The notes: generated from the letters alone by a model not told the origin. A stretch of DNA of 64,000 nucleotides from Diogma glabrata (GCA_963693315.1 OY856188.1:271555114-271619113), one strand, 5' to 3'; shown: positions 1 to 12,200, counted from the first letter of the stretch. Numbers and translations are program-made.

Positions 1-1425
1 TGACAGTTCAAATAACTACACCGGTTGCGTTAACAGCAAAGATAAGATTCTCGTTAATTCATCCTATAAATTCCCTCCCTGACCTACCCAACTACACATT
101 TTGAATTGTCGTAATTTTACATTTACAGATTGCCATACAAATAATTTTTTGCCTTCCTTCGGCTATACACACACACACGACACACCTGACTCTTTTTGTA
201 GCATCAAGGTGATAATGATTTTTGTTATATGTACTTGCACTCTATTTGCAATGTTTAAATAGAAAAAAAATGAAACAATTTGTTATTAACTAGTTACGTT
301 TTCTAAATTACAAATGTAATGGATTAGCAATATGAATAACGAGCATCTTTTTCATGCAACCAACTCCTCTTTCTTGTTTTTTTTTTTTTTTTTAATAAAA
401 TGTGTTGTGTAGTAGGAATTACAATATGTGTCACAATAACACATAAAAACCTTTTAAGACCAAGGTCCCACAACAACATACGTTCAAAGGTGTTGATGGA
501 CATAAATCTTTCTTTTTTCGTATTTTTATATTTTTTGTTAAAGAATGGATAACTAAACAAAAAATCCTATCACTGACAAAATATGACATAGGCCAATATT
601 TTATGATAGAATAGAGAAAATAAAAGTAAATTAAAAAGTAATTAGCAAATTGTTACAAAAATTTGCTGAAACAAAACAAAAATGTAGTTGCCAATAATCC
701 AGGAGGTTGCATATTCCTCGATCCTGTGACGCACTTTCTTTCTTAAAGATTAAAACCCACACATAATTATATGAAGGCTCATTTCTTCAAGGAAGCAATA
801 GCGTCTCATCATCAAGGATTATTTAACAGCTAAGATTGAGGGTGTTACCGTTGACTGAATGCAGTTCATCCGCCACCACCCCTAAGATGTCACCTTGGCT
901 AGTGATATCTCACTGCTATTGCCAGTGGTGTGTGATATCTCACGTCAACTCGTATGACAATAGCAGGGACTGGAGTACGCGGGGTTGTCACACCCGTAGA
1001 TCAAAAATAAAAAAAAATGTCAAAATTATAAAAACTGATCCCTCCATGCGGACGTAAGTAAGTAGTAATTATAGAGTAATTTTAAAAATTATAAATAGAA
1101 AAATAATTTTGAATATTTCTTGAGTTGTAGTTAAGATTTAAAATAAAAATATTGTTTTCTCGAAGTCGAGATTTAAAAATTAAATAAAAATTAAACTCTA
1201 ACTCTAGAATTAAGAGTTGTGATTCAGAAATTTAAAATAGTTCATAATTTTTTGGGTTTTTATTATAAAATTAAAACTAAAGTAAGAGAAAAAAAATTAT
1301 ATTATATTTTAATCGTAACAAAAGAATTTGTTTAACTTAAATTTTAACTGTGTTTTCCCAAAATTTTAAATGTTTATGGTGTTTTACTGTAACAGAAATA
1401 TTATATGTTTTAAACGATATGGTGG
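1..1425. repeat. AT-rich DNA with a degenerate dispersed repeat
   Basis: No credible gene is seen. Blocks at about 230-310 and 1025-1260 resemble 37610-37960 in the same order, including the shared phrase TTGAGTTGTAGTTAAGATTT (37.8 kb has TTGTAATTAAG). A block at about 925-1050, with TATCTCACGTCAA and TCCATGCG, recurs at 51105-51220. The motif GTGATATCTCAC occurs twice at about 901-942 around a small imperfect palindrome. A short CA/CGACA run lies at 168-190. This looks like an old dispersed element present three times in the window; its class is unknown. Confidence 0.5.
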
Positions 1426-1428
1426 TTT

Positions 1429-1560
1429 GAGAAAGGCAAGATGACAAGAATTTGAAAAGGGCCCAACCTATGTGAATATGACTATTGGATCATTTGTTTG
1501 CACAAAGTGTTCCGGAATTGTATGGTTGTAGTGTTTTAAAGCAGAGGCGTGCAGCGGATG
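1429..1560 (+). pseudogene. ArfGAP zinc-finger fragment, AGFG/drongo-like
   Basis: Codons from 1454 to about 1519 read E-K-GPTYVNMTIGSFVCTKCSG-I. This matches, from memory of the family, the ArfGAP domain of AGFG1 (Drosophila drongo), including the second CX2C pair of its zinc finger. Just upstream, in another frame (about 1431-1452), the sequence reads ERQDDKNL, like the RKKQDDKYL at the start of AGFG proteins. The first CX2C pair that should lie between them is missing. After the conserved block the frame meets TAG at about 1526. The simplest reading is a decayed, internally deleted copy, perhaps a processed pseudogene. A 60-nt exon between the AG at 1458-1459 and the GT at 1520-1521 is possible but lacks a pyrimidine tract. 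I am fairly sure of the family and unsure whether it is an exon or a pseudogene. Confidence 0.6.
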
Positions 1561-1599
1561 GTCAAACGACGATGATTTGGGGGTGAGTTCATTCCATCA

Positions 1600-2451
1600 T
1601 ATGTTAAATTTTTTTGATTGATATATAGGATTGGAAATTGCAACGGGCGTCAGTCTATATGCGTGTGGAGATCAGTACGTGGTATTATAATTTAACCACT
1701 AGACGAATATTCGCTTTATACGAAAGTGGCACATTTTTGTTGCCTTGTATTTGCTAAAGATCTTCACGTCTACTATGATATTGTTATGTTAAACAGCGTT
1801 TTTTGGAATAAACATAATTGTTAGCTGAAGAAAATAACACAAAAATAAACCTGGCGTATAGTACATATTGATTGGAAGTTGACACCAAGGAAGACTACAA
1901 TCAACAGTATTGTATTTTATCATTTCTCTCAATATTAATTCTAGTTTGCATGTTAGATTAATAAATTACTTTTGTTTGTTTTACAAAGTCAAAATGGAAT
2001 GTCACAAATAATTTATGATTGTTCTTTTGATCTTTTGTGGGGTTAGAGTTCGCGTTTTAGTTCGTACATTGGTTTATAGTTAAAATTTTAAATACCCTTG
2101 GAAAATAGATACCATAGGTATCTATTCTTTTAGTGAAAAGTCCTATGTTTCATATTCTTGACCATTACGAAAGTTTTCGGTACCGAGTTAGTGTCAAAGT
2201 ATTACGAATATCCTAAAACGGTACTTGACGGCATGTTACGAAAATTTTCGTAATGAAATGTTACTAAAATTTTGGTAATGGTTTTTTCGTTCCTTATTTT
2301 ATTTTCGTAATAAAATTTACATGTAAGAATTCTCAATTTTTAAATTTTTCATGAGTAAGGATGAGATAGAGATAATAATTTAAACTGTTAAAAGGACAAA
2401 ATTGTGGATGCATACTTTTTTTGTATAAGCGTAAAATAACTTATCTCTGTT
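1600..2451. other. AT-rich spacer with small palindromes
   Basis: No gene is seen. A perfect short palindrome (AATAGATACC, 3-nt loop, GGTATCTATT) lies at about 2104-2127. From 2160 to 2300 the phrase ACGAAAATTTTCGTAAT and close variants repeat several times; the same phrase returns at 5060-5115. This looks like remains of a small hairpin element. Confidence 0.4.
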
Positions 2452-4283
2452 CAGCTAGACCCCCACCACGCTAAAATAAAAATAAATTTGCTCTGAATTA
2501 GAAGCTATTTAGGAGCTTTCGAAAAACCCAGGAATAAAATTTTGAGCTCGACCCTCTAGGCAGAAATCTTCATTTGAAAATGAAAGAGCCTAGAGGATCG
2601 GGCATAGGCTCATAATTAGGAGCTATGTAGGAGCTCTTAAGGCTGCATACTTTTGATTTTAGAATTCCACCTCTATTCTTAAAACAACTCCAAAACTGGT
2701 TTGCAAAATATGCAAAAATAAAAAAATATATCTCAGAATCTCAGAAATAGAAGCTATTTAGGAGCTTACAAACGACGAATAAAATTTTGAGCTCGTCCCC
2801 TAAGCAGAAATTTTCATTTGAAAATGGGGGGCATAGTGAACGTTCACTCAGCCCCCCACACCTTAAAAGTAATTCTAGAGGGTCGTGAATAGACTCATTA
2901 TTAGGAGCTATTTAGTAGCTCTTAAGACTGCATACTTCTGATTTTCATCCCTATTCTTAAAACAACCCCCAAACTAGTCTGCAAGCGAAGATAACACATA
3001 AAAAATACAATAAAATAAAAAATTTCTTTATAACATGTAGTTCTTGAATTAAAAAGAAACAAGCATCTGTTTATGTCTGAGTTGCAACCCTTTAGCTGGA
3101 AAACAACCCTTTGGGTCAAACACGTATGAGGGAACTATATGTTAAAGCCGGGTGGTACGGATCGTTTTATGGCGGTAAATTATTTTGCGATTTAGGAGCT
3201 TACTAAATATAGCATTTTTTTCTGATTTGCAACCATTAGAAAGTGCCACCCCTTGTATCAAAAACGCATAAGGGAAATATGTTAAAGCATAGAGAAATAG
3301 ATCTTTTAATTTCGGTGAATGATCTTCAGATTTAGGAGCTACTAAATATGTCACTTTAAATATTTCACCGACATATAAAGATCTGTATCTCTACGCTTTA
3401 ACATGGTTCCCTTCAGCGTGTATGTATAAGGGGTGGCATTTTCTAAAGGGTTGAAAATCAAAAATATAGGTTGACACATTTAGTAAGCTCCTAAATCGGA
3501 AGTTTATCCACCATGATAGATTTTTTGGTCGAGTCTAATATAGTTCCCTCACCCGTGTTTGACCCGAAGGGTGGTTTTCCATCTAACGGATTGCAGCTTA
3601 AAAATAAACAGTTGCTTGTTTTTATTTTTATTTAATTCAAGAACTACATGTTATAAAGAAATTTTTTATTTCATGGCAGTTTTTGAGTATTATTTTCGCT
3701 TGCACACTAGTTTGGGGGTTGTTTTAAGAATAAGGGTGGAGCTTAAAAATCAAGAGTTTACAGCCTTTAGAGCTTCTAAATAGCTCCTAGCTATGAGTAT
3801 ATTCACGACCCTCTGTAGTTATTTTTAAGGTGATTGAACGTCCACTCAGTCCCCCTTTTTTCAAATGAAAATTTCTGCTAAGTGGGTCGAGCTCAAAATT
3901 TTATTCTTGCGTGGTTTGTAAGCTTCTAGTTCTGAGATATAAGTTTTTGATGTTTGTATTGTGGGGGGCCAAACCAGTTTTGGGGTTGTTTTAAGAATAG
4001 GGGTGGAGCTCTAAAATTAAAAGTATACTTTAAAGTCTTAAAAGCTGCTAAATAGTTCCTAATTATGAGCCTATGCCCGATCCTCTACAAATATTTTTAA
4101 AAAGTGGGCGGACCTAGTGAACGCTCACTATGCCACCCCATTTCCAAATAAAGATTTCTGCTTAGGGGGTCGAGCTCAAAATTTTATTCCTACGTGTTTG
4201 GAAAGCTCCTAATTAGCTTCTAATTCTGAGCAAACATTTTTTTACTTTCGCGTGGTGGGGGTGAGGGGGGGTTGAGCAGCTGA
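2452..4283. mobile_element. Fold-back element with ~0.9-kb inverted arms
   Basis: The segment is one large imperfect palindrome centred near 3342. The left end reads GTTCAGCTAGACCCCCACCACG and the right end is its near reverse complement (CGTGGTGGGGG ... AGCTGAAC). Arms are about 870-920 bp and look roughly 80-90 percent alike by eye, so this is older than the fold-back at 18.6 kb. Each arm holds two direct copies of a ~245-bp module marked by TTAGGAGCT, GAATAAAATTTTGAGCTCG and CTTAAAACAA. The short open frames at 2922-3119 (minus) and 3559-3783 (plus) are mirror images of each other and reflect the arms, not genes. No transposase is present. The structure fits non-autonomous fold-back or long-TIR elements; no target duplication could be fixed. 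Confidence 0.75.
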
Positions 4284-6290
4284 ACATATGTAAGTAGCTT
4301 TATTGATATAATACGACGTGCTAGAAATAAATATAATAAATTATAATGACTAGTACAACACGGGGAGAAAGTCATATACCGCCTGGCCAAAAAGAAATTG
4401 TGGTCGATTTATTTTAAAAGCCTTCGAAAATTAAATAGTGGTAAGTTTGATAGTCAATTTACTTTTAAAGACGCGATAAACCTATGGGGAGAATCACCAA
4501 ACAATTAAACTCTGTATCAGGCGCGTTTAAAGACTAGAATTGCTGGAGAAAGGTAAACATAAACTTTTTAACTTTATCACAAATTTTTACCAACATTATA
4601 TCCAAAAATTTTATTGTTTCAAATATAATGCCAAACAAAACTAATAACCACATTATTTTAGGCTTGGTATGATATAAAAACTACTGCTAAAAGCAAAAGC
4701 TCCAGTGTAAGAAATTATTAGGGTAGAATGGTGTGAGGCCAACGTCTAAACCTCGAAATAATCTCGTTTTAGCATTACAGTCGGTCCTACATCCTTGACA
4801 AAACAAATAAAAAAACTTAATGACCAATCTATTATGATTAAGATATTTTAATTATTTTAAAATTTAAATTAAATATATAATTTTGAAAATATTTTATTTT
4901 GATTATTTTAAATACATTTTTTTTTAAAAATTATTATCCACATTTCTTTAATATATCAAATATTTTGAAATATTCAATCACCTCATTACTGTTTTTTATT
5001 CACCACTTTTCTATTTTCGGAATGGTTTCAAGAATACTAAATTATAATTTCTTCATTACGATTACGAAAATAGTGTTACGAAAATTTTAGATACCCAAAA
5101 TTTTCGTAATGGTTCAAGAATAGGGCCCCAAGGTTTTAATTGTTTTAAATGAATATTGCACTTGTTGTGGTTAAAACAAAATAAATCAAATATCAGTAAA
5201 ACCAAAAATAAATCGAAAGCCATTTTTATTTCATTTTTATTTGTGAATTTTAAAAATAACATAACAAAATGTTGGGGTTTGGGTTAGTTGGTTGATATTT
5301 GGTGACATAGGATAGGATTGGAAAAATCGAATACATTCAATAAACGTAACCTATAAATTCAGCTACGTTATTATAGTGATGCATTTGAGCGTTGGAATTG
5401 GTTCATTAATTTAGAAGTAATTTGTGTCTGCTATAAATCATAATAACAAATTCGTTACCATTCAAAAGAAACAATCTTGATGGTTTGAAGTTAATGGATG
5501 TATTTATTTCAAATAATTTTCATTAATTTTATGACTATATAAGTAACATATTGTCTTATTCACCATCAACATTTTCATCAATACAGTCGTTAATAACACC
5601 ATTACAACAGTTAATCTTGATTACATCGTGAACATGAAATAATTTAGTTTACAACTGTATGACATCAACGACCTCTTTGTCATCCTTATTATATTGTCCT
5701 TATTATTCCAACCTTCAATATTTTTCATAAGCAAATTGTGTCATAAACTTTACGATTTCATTTATCAGCAGACACTTGTGTATGATGGATGTTTTCCATT
5801 TTAGATTGAGAATTTATACTTTAGATTTAAAATTTACTTAAAAATAGGTACATTAGTAAATGGTCTTTAAATACCATTACAACGATATTAAAAATATTGT
5901 AATGAACACTGTGCATTCCTGATAGTAGAATCACTATCAGGAAAACTAGAGGAATTGCGTGCCATGAGATTTTTAATTCCCGACTAGCGCAGTCCGTGAA
6001 TTCAAATATACCTCCCTCAGCCCAGCACAAATGCTTAATTGCACGCAAAAGTTTCACAATAAGATGAATTGAAAATACACAATGTACAGGGACTCTTACG
6101 ACCCAAAAACTCAGAGAAACCAACACCATAACACACACGTCACTTCTTCTACGATTACAGCAATGAAAAAAATTAAAAATTTTCACTTACTGCATTATTG
6201 GCTGCTGGTCCAACTCTGCATTCCACAGGAATTAAGCTAATCAAAATGAATGATCTATAAATAGATATAACAAAATAGCCAAATGTTGAG
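4284..6290. other. AT-rich intergenic sequence
   Basis: I see no gene, RNA or clear mobile element in this 2-kb stretch. The open frames here are short, AT-rich and carry no recognisable motif. A piece at 5060-5115 repeats the ACGAAAATTTT phrases of 2160-2300. Confidence 0.5.
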
Positions 6291-6458
6291 CATTTGTTCC
6301 CGGCGATTATTGAACGTGAAACCAAAGCTGGTGCTGTGGCTAAGTCCGCTTACCAATCATCCTATAACTTGAGATGGGGGATGGTTTTGGACCCACCTTT
6401 CAGTTTATATGCCATTCCCCAAGATTTGCGACAACTTTTATTTTCGCTAAAAAAACAG
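6291..6458 (+). other. Possible host exon or exon-derived block, 56 codons, unrecognised
   Basis: This block is open for 56 codons between an AG (6289-6290) and a good splice-donor-like GTAAGG (6459-6464), phase 0 at both sides. The peptide has ordinary, non-AT-biased composition (it includes ERETKAGAVAKSAYQSSYNL, then RWGMVLDPPFSLYAIPQDLR). I do not recognise the family. A second copy starting at about 6624 carries an in-frame TAG where this copy has TGG or AGA-type codons and a 1-bp deletion (TATGCATTCC against TATGCCATTCC). A third copy at 18061 is cut short. The first copy may be a genuine exon, or coding sequence captured by a tandem repeat. No ATG, upstream or downstream exon could be tied to it. 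Confidence 0.35.
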
Positions 6459-6867
6459 GTAAGGGTTAGTACATGCTAATTTTGCAAAATTTTTGTCAAA
6501 AAAAAAATTGAAAAAATATGCTGGTTGGAATCTCTAGATGTCAATTTAAGCAAACTAAGTCAAAATACCAGGTTTGCTACCTTAAACAGGCCATAAATCG
6601 AAAACCAAAAATTTTACATTTGAAACCAAAGTTGGTGCTGTGGCTAAACCCGCTTACCAATTATGCTATAACTTGAGGTAGGGGATGGTTTTGGACCCAC
6701 CTTTCAGTTTATATGCATTCCCCAAGATTTGCGACAACTTTTTTTTTCGCTAAAAAAAACAGGTAAGGGGTTAGTACATGCTAATTTTGCAAAATTTTTG
6801 TCAAAAAAAAAAATTGAAAAAATATGCTGGTTGGAATCTCTAGATGTCAATTTAAGCGAAATAAGTC
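6305..6867. repeat. ~315-bp tandem repeat, units 1 and 2 (left of BEL insertion)
   Basis: Two direct copies begin at about 6309 (GAAACCAAAGCTGGTGCTGTGG) and 6624. Shared phrases include TATGCTGGTTGGAATCTCTA and AGGTTTGCTACCTTAAACAG. Unit 2 breaks at 6867, where the BEL element begins, and resumes at 17998. Unit 3 at 18061-18245 contains the uninterrupted target (AATAAGTCAAAATACC), so it serves as an empty-site paralogue. Confidence 0.85.
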
Positions 6868-7251
6868 TGTTTGGGCGGACTTAGATACACCTGCGGATGA
6901 TGATGAAAATATTCCAGGCAAAAATAAGCAAGGCTCGGAAAAATAAAAGCACCACAATTTGTATTTTTTAATTTATATTTTACAATTTTATTAATTTTTA
7001 GTGTTACTTGGTTGACGAATCAAGCAAAAGAGAAAGAAATTTTAACATTTAGAATTTATGTCAATTCATAATAACTTGAAATACTACATCTATATTTTAA
7101 TGCACAAACTAATATTTAATTAAATGGTATAAAATTATTGTTTGAACGAATTGGTACAAAGTTCTTCTTTCTTTGGATTTTGATTGTAACATTTGTGTTT
7201 GAAAGTTTATAATATTTTTTGTTAAATTTGATTTGTTTCATCGCGTAGACA
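6868..7251 (-). repeat. BEL 3' LTR
   Basis: On the minus strand it starts TGTCTACGCGATGAAAC and ends CCCAAACA, giving the usual TG...CA ends. It pairs with 17609-17992. Just 5' of it on the minus strand (about 7252-7266) is a purine-rich AAGGGAGCCGGAA, the likely plus-strand primer (polypurine tract). The pol reading frame runs on into this LTR. Confidence 0.93.
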
Positions 7252-7467
7252 TTCCGGCTCCCTTGAAACATCAGATTCAAAGGCTGGTAAAACACAAAGC
7301 TCATGAATTGGACGCTTCGATATCCCATTCTTTGTTTGAATTGTGACGACTCGTACTAATTCATCTGTTCCTGGATGTGTTGCAATTACTTTTCCAAGTA
7401 GCCATTTGTAAGGTGGTAAGTTGTCATCTTTTATAATTGTGATGTCATTTACTTCAATGTTCTTTCT

Positions 7468-8532
7468 TTATAACTGCCATTTGCTACGCTGTTGTAATGC
7501 TTCCAAGTATTCTTGATGCCATCGCTTCCAGAAATATTGAGAGATATGTTGTACCAACTGCCAACGTGATAAACGGTTTTCATTGATATGAGACAAATCT
7601 GCTTCTGGTAATGTAACATTATCATGACCTAGTAAAAAATGTGCAGGAGTAAGAACATCAATATCGTCAGCTAAACCTCTACAAAGTGGATGAGAATTTA
7701 GTCTTGCTTCAATCCTTGTTAGAAACGTATTCATTTCCTCGTATGTAAGAATATGTTGACCAATGACTCTGTATAAATGATATTTCGTAGACTTTACTGC
7801 TGCCTCCCAAAGTCCACCCATGTGTGGTGCTGAAGGTGGTATGAAATGCCAATTTATTTGTTCTATTAAAAGAGAATTTGAGATATAATTAATATTTTCT
7901 TTTAAAAATTTATATAAGTCCGTCAATTGCCGGTTTGCTCCAATGAAGTTGGTGCCATTATCACAAAAAATGTCCTTGCAGACACCTCTTCTGGACACAA
8001 ATCTTTGCAGAGCACCAAGATATGATTCAGTTGTCAAATCATTAACAAGTTCAATATGAACAGCTTTGATACTGAGACAGACGAATATAGCAATATATGC
8101 TTTATATGTTTTTCTTCCACGACCTTTTTCCAATCTTATTGTTATAGGACCTGCGTAATCAACACCTGTTCTCAAAAAAGGTCTTTCATATGTGACTCTA
8201 GCTCTGGGTAAATCACCCATTATTTGGTCAGCTGTGTTTTGTCTATGTCGTATACATATAATACAATTGTGTATTATTTTTCGAATAGAATCTCTGCTTT
8301 TGATGATCCAATATTTTTGTTTCAGTAGATTATTTAGGTGAGTTGCTCCTGCGTGGAGGTTTTTGATGTGTTGCTCCTCAGTAATGAGTTTAGTTATTTG
8401 ATGCGAGGCCGGTAAAATTATTGGATGCTTTGTTTCAAATAGTGCCAATGAATGCTCAAGAAAGTGACAGTAATTTACTAGATGGTATGTTCTTCTTCTG
8501 AACAAGAAGGTGATAGTCATCTTTAAATGCAT
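7468..8532 (-). pseudogene. BEL integrase segment (354 codons open)
   Basis: This is the retroviral-type integrase that would join BEL cDNA to host DNA. The HHCC zinc domain is visible: H55 and H60 (HIKNLH), then C90 and C93 (CIIC). The catalytic triad of the rve core is present as D125 (GVDYAGP), D191 (CDNGTNF) and E243 (GGLWEAA). This piece alone looks undamaged. The stop (TAA at 7468-7470) is premature: the same frame continues after it with the usual BEL C-terminal domain (a PPxKW-like and KRPxHELCVLP-like tract) up to the LTR near 7250. At the other end the frame shifts against the preceding piece in the 8456-8532 overlap, so the first ATG is only where the open frame begins and not a real start. 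Confidence 0.9.
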
Positions 8533-8861
8533 TTTTTTGAATCCACTGCAATAGTATCGATCTAGAATTTTCTAATTCATCAGTTGATAAGGGTTCCCTG
8601 TTAATTTGATTCTTCTTCAGTCTTCGTATTTGATTGCCTTGTTTTGATCGACAATTTGTTAAAAATCTTGACATCCAGGAAATAATTTTGACTATCATTG
8701 TGAACGATGATTTATCACTTGAAAGCTTTTTGAGGAAATGTTCATCAGTATTTGCTGCAAAAACTTGAACACTTGCAATTTTTCTTTCATGGTTTACCAT
8801 GTCTTTGTCAATACATTCCTCACTGACTGGAGTCGGCCAAGCAGTTTTATCTTGCGAAAGC
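8456..8861 (-). pseudogene. BEL RNase H-integrase connecting segment
   Basis: This open piece carries the region between RNase H and the integrase zinc domain, with a WP-containing start and a stretch ending near the LxxWIQKNAF tract. In reading order it directly follows 13913-13669; the Gypsy insertion at 8862 separates the two, and the AAAGC target duplication lies at its edge (8857-8861). It runs out of frame near 8456-8532, where the integrase continues in another frame, showing a frameshift. It cannot be translated as part of a polyprotein in its present state. Confidence 0.8.
8857..8861. repeat. Target-site duplication AAAGC, left copy
   Basis: AAAGC directly precedes the left Gypsy LTR; the matching copy is at 13664-13668. 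Five base pairs is usual for Ty3/Gypsy integration. Confidence 0.9.
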
Positions 8862-9170
8862 TGTAGCATATGTTACATGCCATCTTTCACTGTAAATAAT
8901 ATTTTGTTTATATTTGGTATATTATCATCTGTTATACATTTAATAATCCTATTGCTGTAAATCAATCAATGTATATAATATTGTAGTTTGTAAGTGTATG
9001 TAAATTCAAGATTTCGTCTTTATAAAATCAAAGGTAATGTTGCGGTTGATCTCCAACATTTTTAGAAGTAATCATTATTGATGATATACAATGCATTTAA
9101 TATAAATGTCTAAATAAATAATTATGTATTTTAAAATTAAATAAAAGCATTCAAAATCTAGAATGCAACA
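8862..9170 (+). repeat. Gypsy 5' LTR
   Basis: It starts TGTAGCATATG and ends GAATGCAACA (TG...CA). A TATA-like GTATATAATA lies near 8971-8980 and an AATAAA polyadenylation-type signal at about 9140-9145. It matches 13355-13663 along its whole length. Confidence 0.95.
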
Positions 9171-9188
9171 TGGCGCAGTTGTCATTTA
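9171..9188 (+). other. Gypsy primer-binding site
   Basis: Immediately after the LTR the sequence reads TGGCGCAGTTGTCA, beginning with the TGG that pairs with a tRNA 3' CCA. I cannot name the primer tRNA with confidence. Only 47 bp separate the LTR from the Gag-Pol ATG at 9218, a very short leader. Confidence 0.75.
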
Positions 9189-9217
9189 AATAAGAATATT
9201 ATTTTATTAAAATATTA

Positions 9218-12200
9218 ATGGGAGTTAAAAAAGAAATTAAAGTCAAAGCTGAAAAATCATATAAAGAATTTGTGAAAAAATTTCGCGGTCGGCCATTGAA
9301 AAATTGTAAAGTGAATAAAATAGCGGTGATGGAATATGTTAAAAAAGTTACTAGTTTAAGTTTTGAAGGGAACGTGGCAGAAAACTGGAGAAGATTTTTG
9401 CAGTCGTATGATGTATTTGAGGTAGCAGCTAATGTATCAAAGTCTAAAGATGAAAATGTGAAAGTCGCCACATTTTTAAATGCCATAGGTGAAGAGGCTC
9501 TAGAACTTTATCACACTTTTACAATTGAAGAGCCAGTTACTATCAAAGCAGTGAAGGAAGCTTTTGCGCAGTATTGTTTGCCTAAGAAAAATGAAGTTTT
9601 GGATCGTGTTAACTTTTATAATAGAGATCAGAAAGAGGGAGAATCTTTTGAGCATTTTTTGTTGGATACAAAAAAGTTGGCGAATTCATGTGAGTTTGAT
9701 AATAAAGATAAAGCGCTAAGAGATAGAATCGTGATGGGGATTCGGAGTAGTCAAATTCGGGAAAAACTTATTAAATCTGATAGTTTAAACTACGCAAAAG
9801 CAGTAGAAATTTGTAAAACAGCAGAAATAACGGTGAAAAAAACATCTGTTGGCGAAGTGGCGTCATCAATCAACACAGTGGTAAACTCATTTGAAGGTAA
9901 TATATGTGGTGACCAAGAACAAATAAATAGTATACAATCAAATTTTAACTCAAAGAGTAATAATTTAAAAAATTTTTCAAATAATAATGTTAACAAAAAT
10001 AATTTTCAGAATAGAATAAGATCTAATAATCCAAATGCATATAGAAATAGTCAGTCATCATCATCATTTTCTAATAATCGCAATAATTTTTTTCAACGAA
10101 ATAACAATAACTTTTGCCGTTTTTGTAATACTAAGCATGCACCTAGATTTTGTCCAGCTTATGGAAAAACATGTATGAATTGTGGAAAATTACACCACTT
10201 TGCATGTGTATGTAATTATAGAAATATTCGGTCCGTTATATTGAAAAATGATGACTCAGAAAATGATGGCGATAATAACTTGTTTATTAATTCAATAAAA
10301 ATTATAAATAATATTAATCATTTTTCTAATAGTTTTAGGAAGAAATATTGGGCAGAAAACATAAGGATAAATAATACGTTTCTGGAATTCAAATTAGACT
10401 CGGGATCAGAAGTTAATATTATTCCGGAATCATTATTGGAAAAAATAGATAAAAATGTTGAAATTTTAAAAACTTCATCAATATTGGAGGCATATGGTGG
10501 ACATAAAATTTATCCTTTAGGTATGTGTTATCTGGTGTGTTGTGTTAAAAATGAAATAGTTTTGGAACCATTTATTGTAATTCGGGAAAATTTAGTACCT
10601 ATTTTAGGATTAGAAGGTTGTGCTAAACTAGGGTTAATTAATAGAACTAACAGTATTAATTTGAAAAATCGTGATTTGCCGGAAAAAACTAAACAAAAAT
10701 TTATTAAAGAAAATTATGTCGTGTTTGATGGTCTCGGAAAATTTCCGCGAGAATATAAAATAGAGCTTAATGAAAACGCAATTCCCTCTATAAAACCACC
10801 AAGAAGGGTGCCCATTAAGATAATGGAGAAATTGCGTGACTCATTAGGATGTTTAGAGGAAAAGAATATAATTGAAAAGGTAAATGAACCAAGAGACTGG
10901 GTCAGTAATTTGGTTATTGTAGAGAAAAAAAATGGTTCATTGAGATTATGCTTGGATCCGCGCGAGCTAAACAAATATATTAAAAAACAGCACTTTTTAA
11001 TACCTACAATGGAGGAAATAGCTATGAAAATAAATGGAGCTAAATACTTTACGGTCTTAGACCTCAAGGATGGGTTTTGGCAGGTGCCATTAGATTCTAA
11101 TTCTCAGAAATATTGTTCATTTAGCACTCCTTATGGAACTTATCAGTTCAATCGTCTACCGTTTGGCATCAGTACTGCTCCGGAAATATTTCAAAGTTTC
11201 AATATGGAAAATTTTGGTGACCTGTCCGGTACTGTTGTTTATATTGATGACATTTTGGTAACAGGTCGGACGATTGAAGAACATGATAAGAATTTGCTAA
11301 ATGTAATCGAGAGGGCCAAAAAGTTAAACGTTAAATTTAACCCTGAAAAACTTCAATACATGCTCTCAGAAGTACATTATTTTGGTCATATTTTTTCGAA
11401 AGATGGAATAAAGTTAGATCATGATAGAATAAAAGCAATTCAAAATCTAAAAAACCCATCGACCAAAAAGCAGCTTCAAAAGTTTTTGGGTGTAATTAAT
11501 TATGTAAGACATTTTGTCCCAAAACTTGCGGATTTAACAACTCCCTTAAGAGAATTACTAAAAAGAGACGTAATATTTTCTTGGACACCTTCTCATTCAG
11601 ATGCAGTAGAGTTAATAAAAAATACTATATCTGAAGCTTCTGCACTTCAATCATTTGATCCTGAAAAAGGAATTGAAATACAAACCGATGCTTCCCAATA
11701 TGGTTTGGGGTGTTGCCTTATGCAAATGGGCAAACCTATTTCCTATGCATCAAGAAGTTTGTCAGAAACAGAAAAACGGTACGCTCAAATTGAAAAAGAG
11801 TTTCTAGCTGTAACCTTTGCCTGCAAAAAATTTCATTTTTATTTGTATGGACGGAGTGCAATTGTACATAGTGATCACAAACCGTTAGTTTCTATTATGA
11901 AAAAAGATTTGCACAAAATAGCCTCAAACAAACTTCAAAGAATGAGACTAAGATTAATGAATTATGACATTCAATTACAATATATGCCTGGGAAATACCT
12001 GCATATTGCAGACTATTTATCTAGATATTTTCTAGAAACTGGAATCGAAGAAGAAGATTTGAGCTTTACTGATTCTGTTTTATCTATCAATGTCAGTGAT
12101 GCCAAGAAAAAATTGTTTCAAGAGGAGACTTTAAACGACCCTGTTTTAAAAATTTTATTGGGATATTATGAAAAAGGCTGGCCAGTTCATAAAACCAAAA

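Noticed and set aside
2922..3783. Two similar frames (65 and 74 codons) on opposite strands
   Set aside because: They are explained by the inverted arms of the fold-back element.
5827..6186. 119-codon minus-strand frame as a small membrane protein gene
   Set aside because: It has hydrophobic stretches, but no family signature, no splice or promoter evidence, and its length is possible by chance.
9199..11067. Minus-strand frames under the Gypsy gag-pol
   Set aside because: Shadows of the plus-strand coding sequence with no motif.
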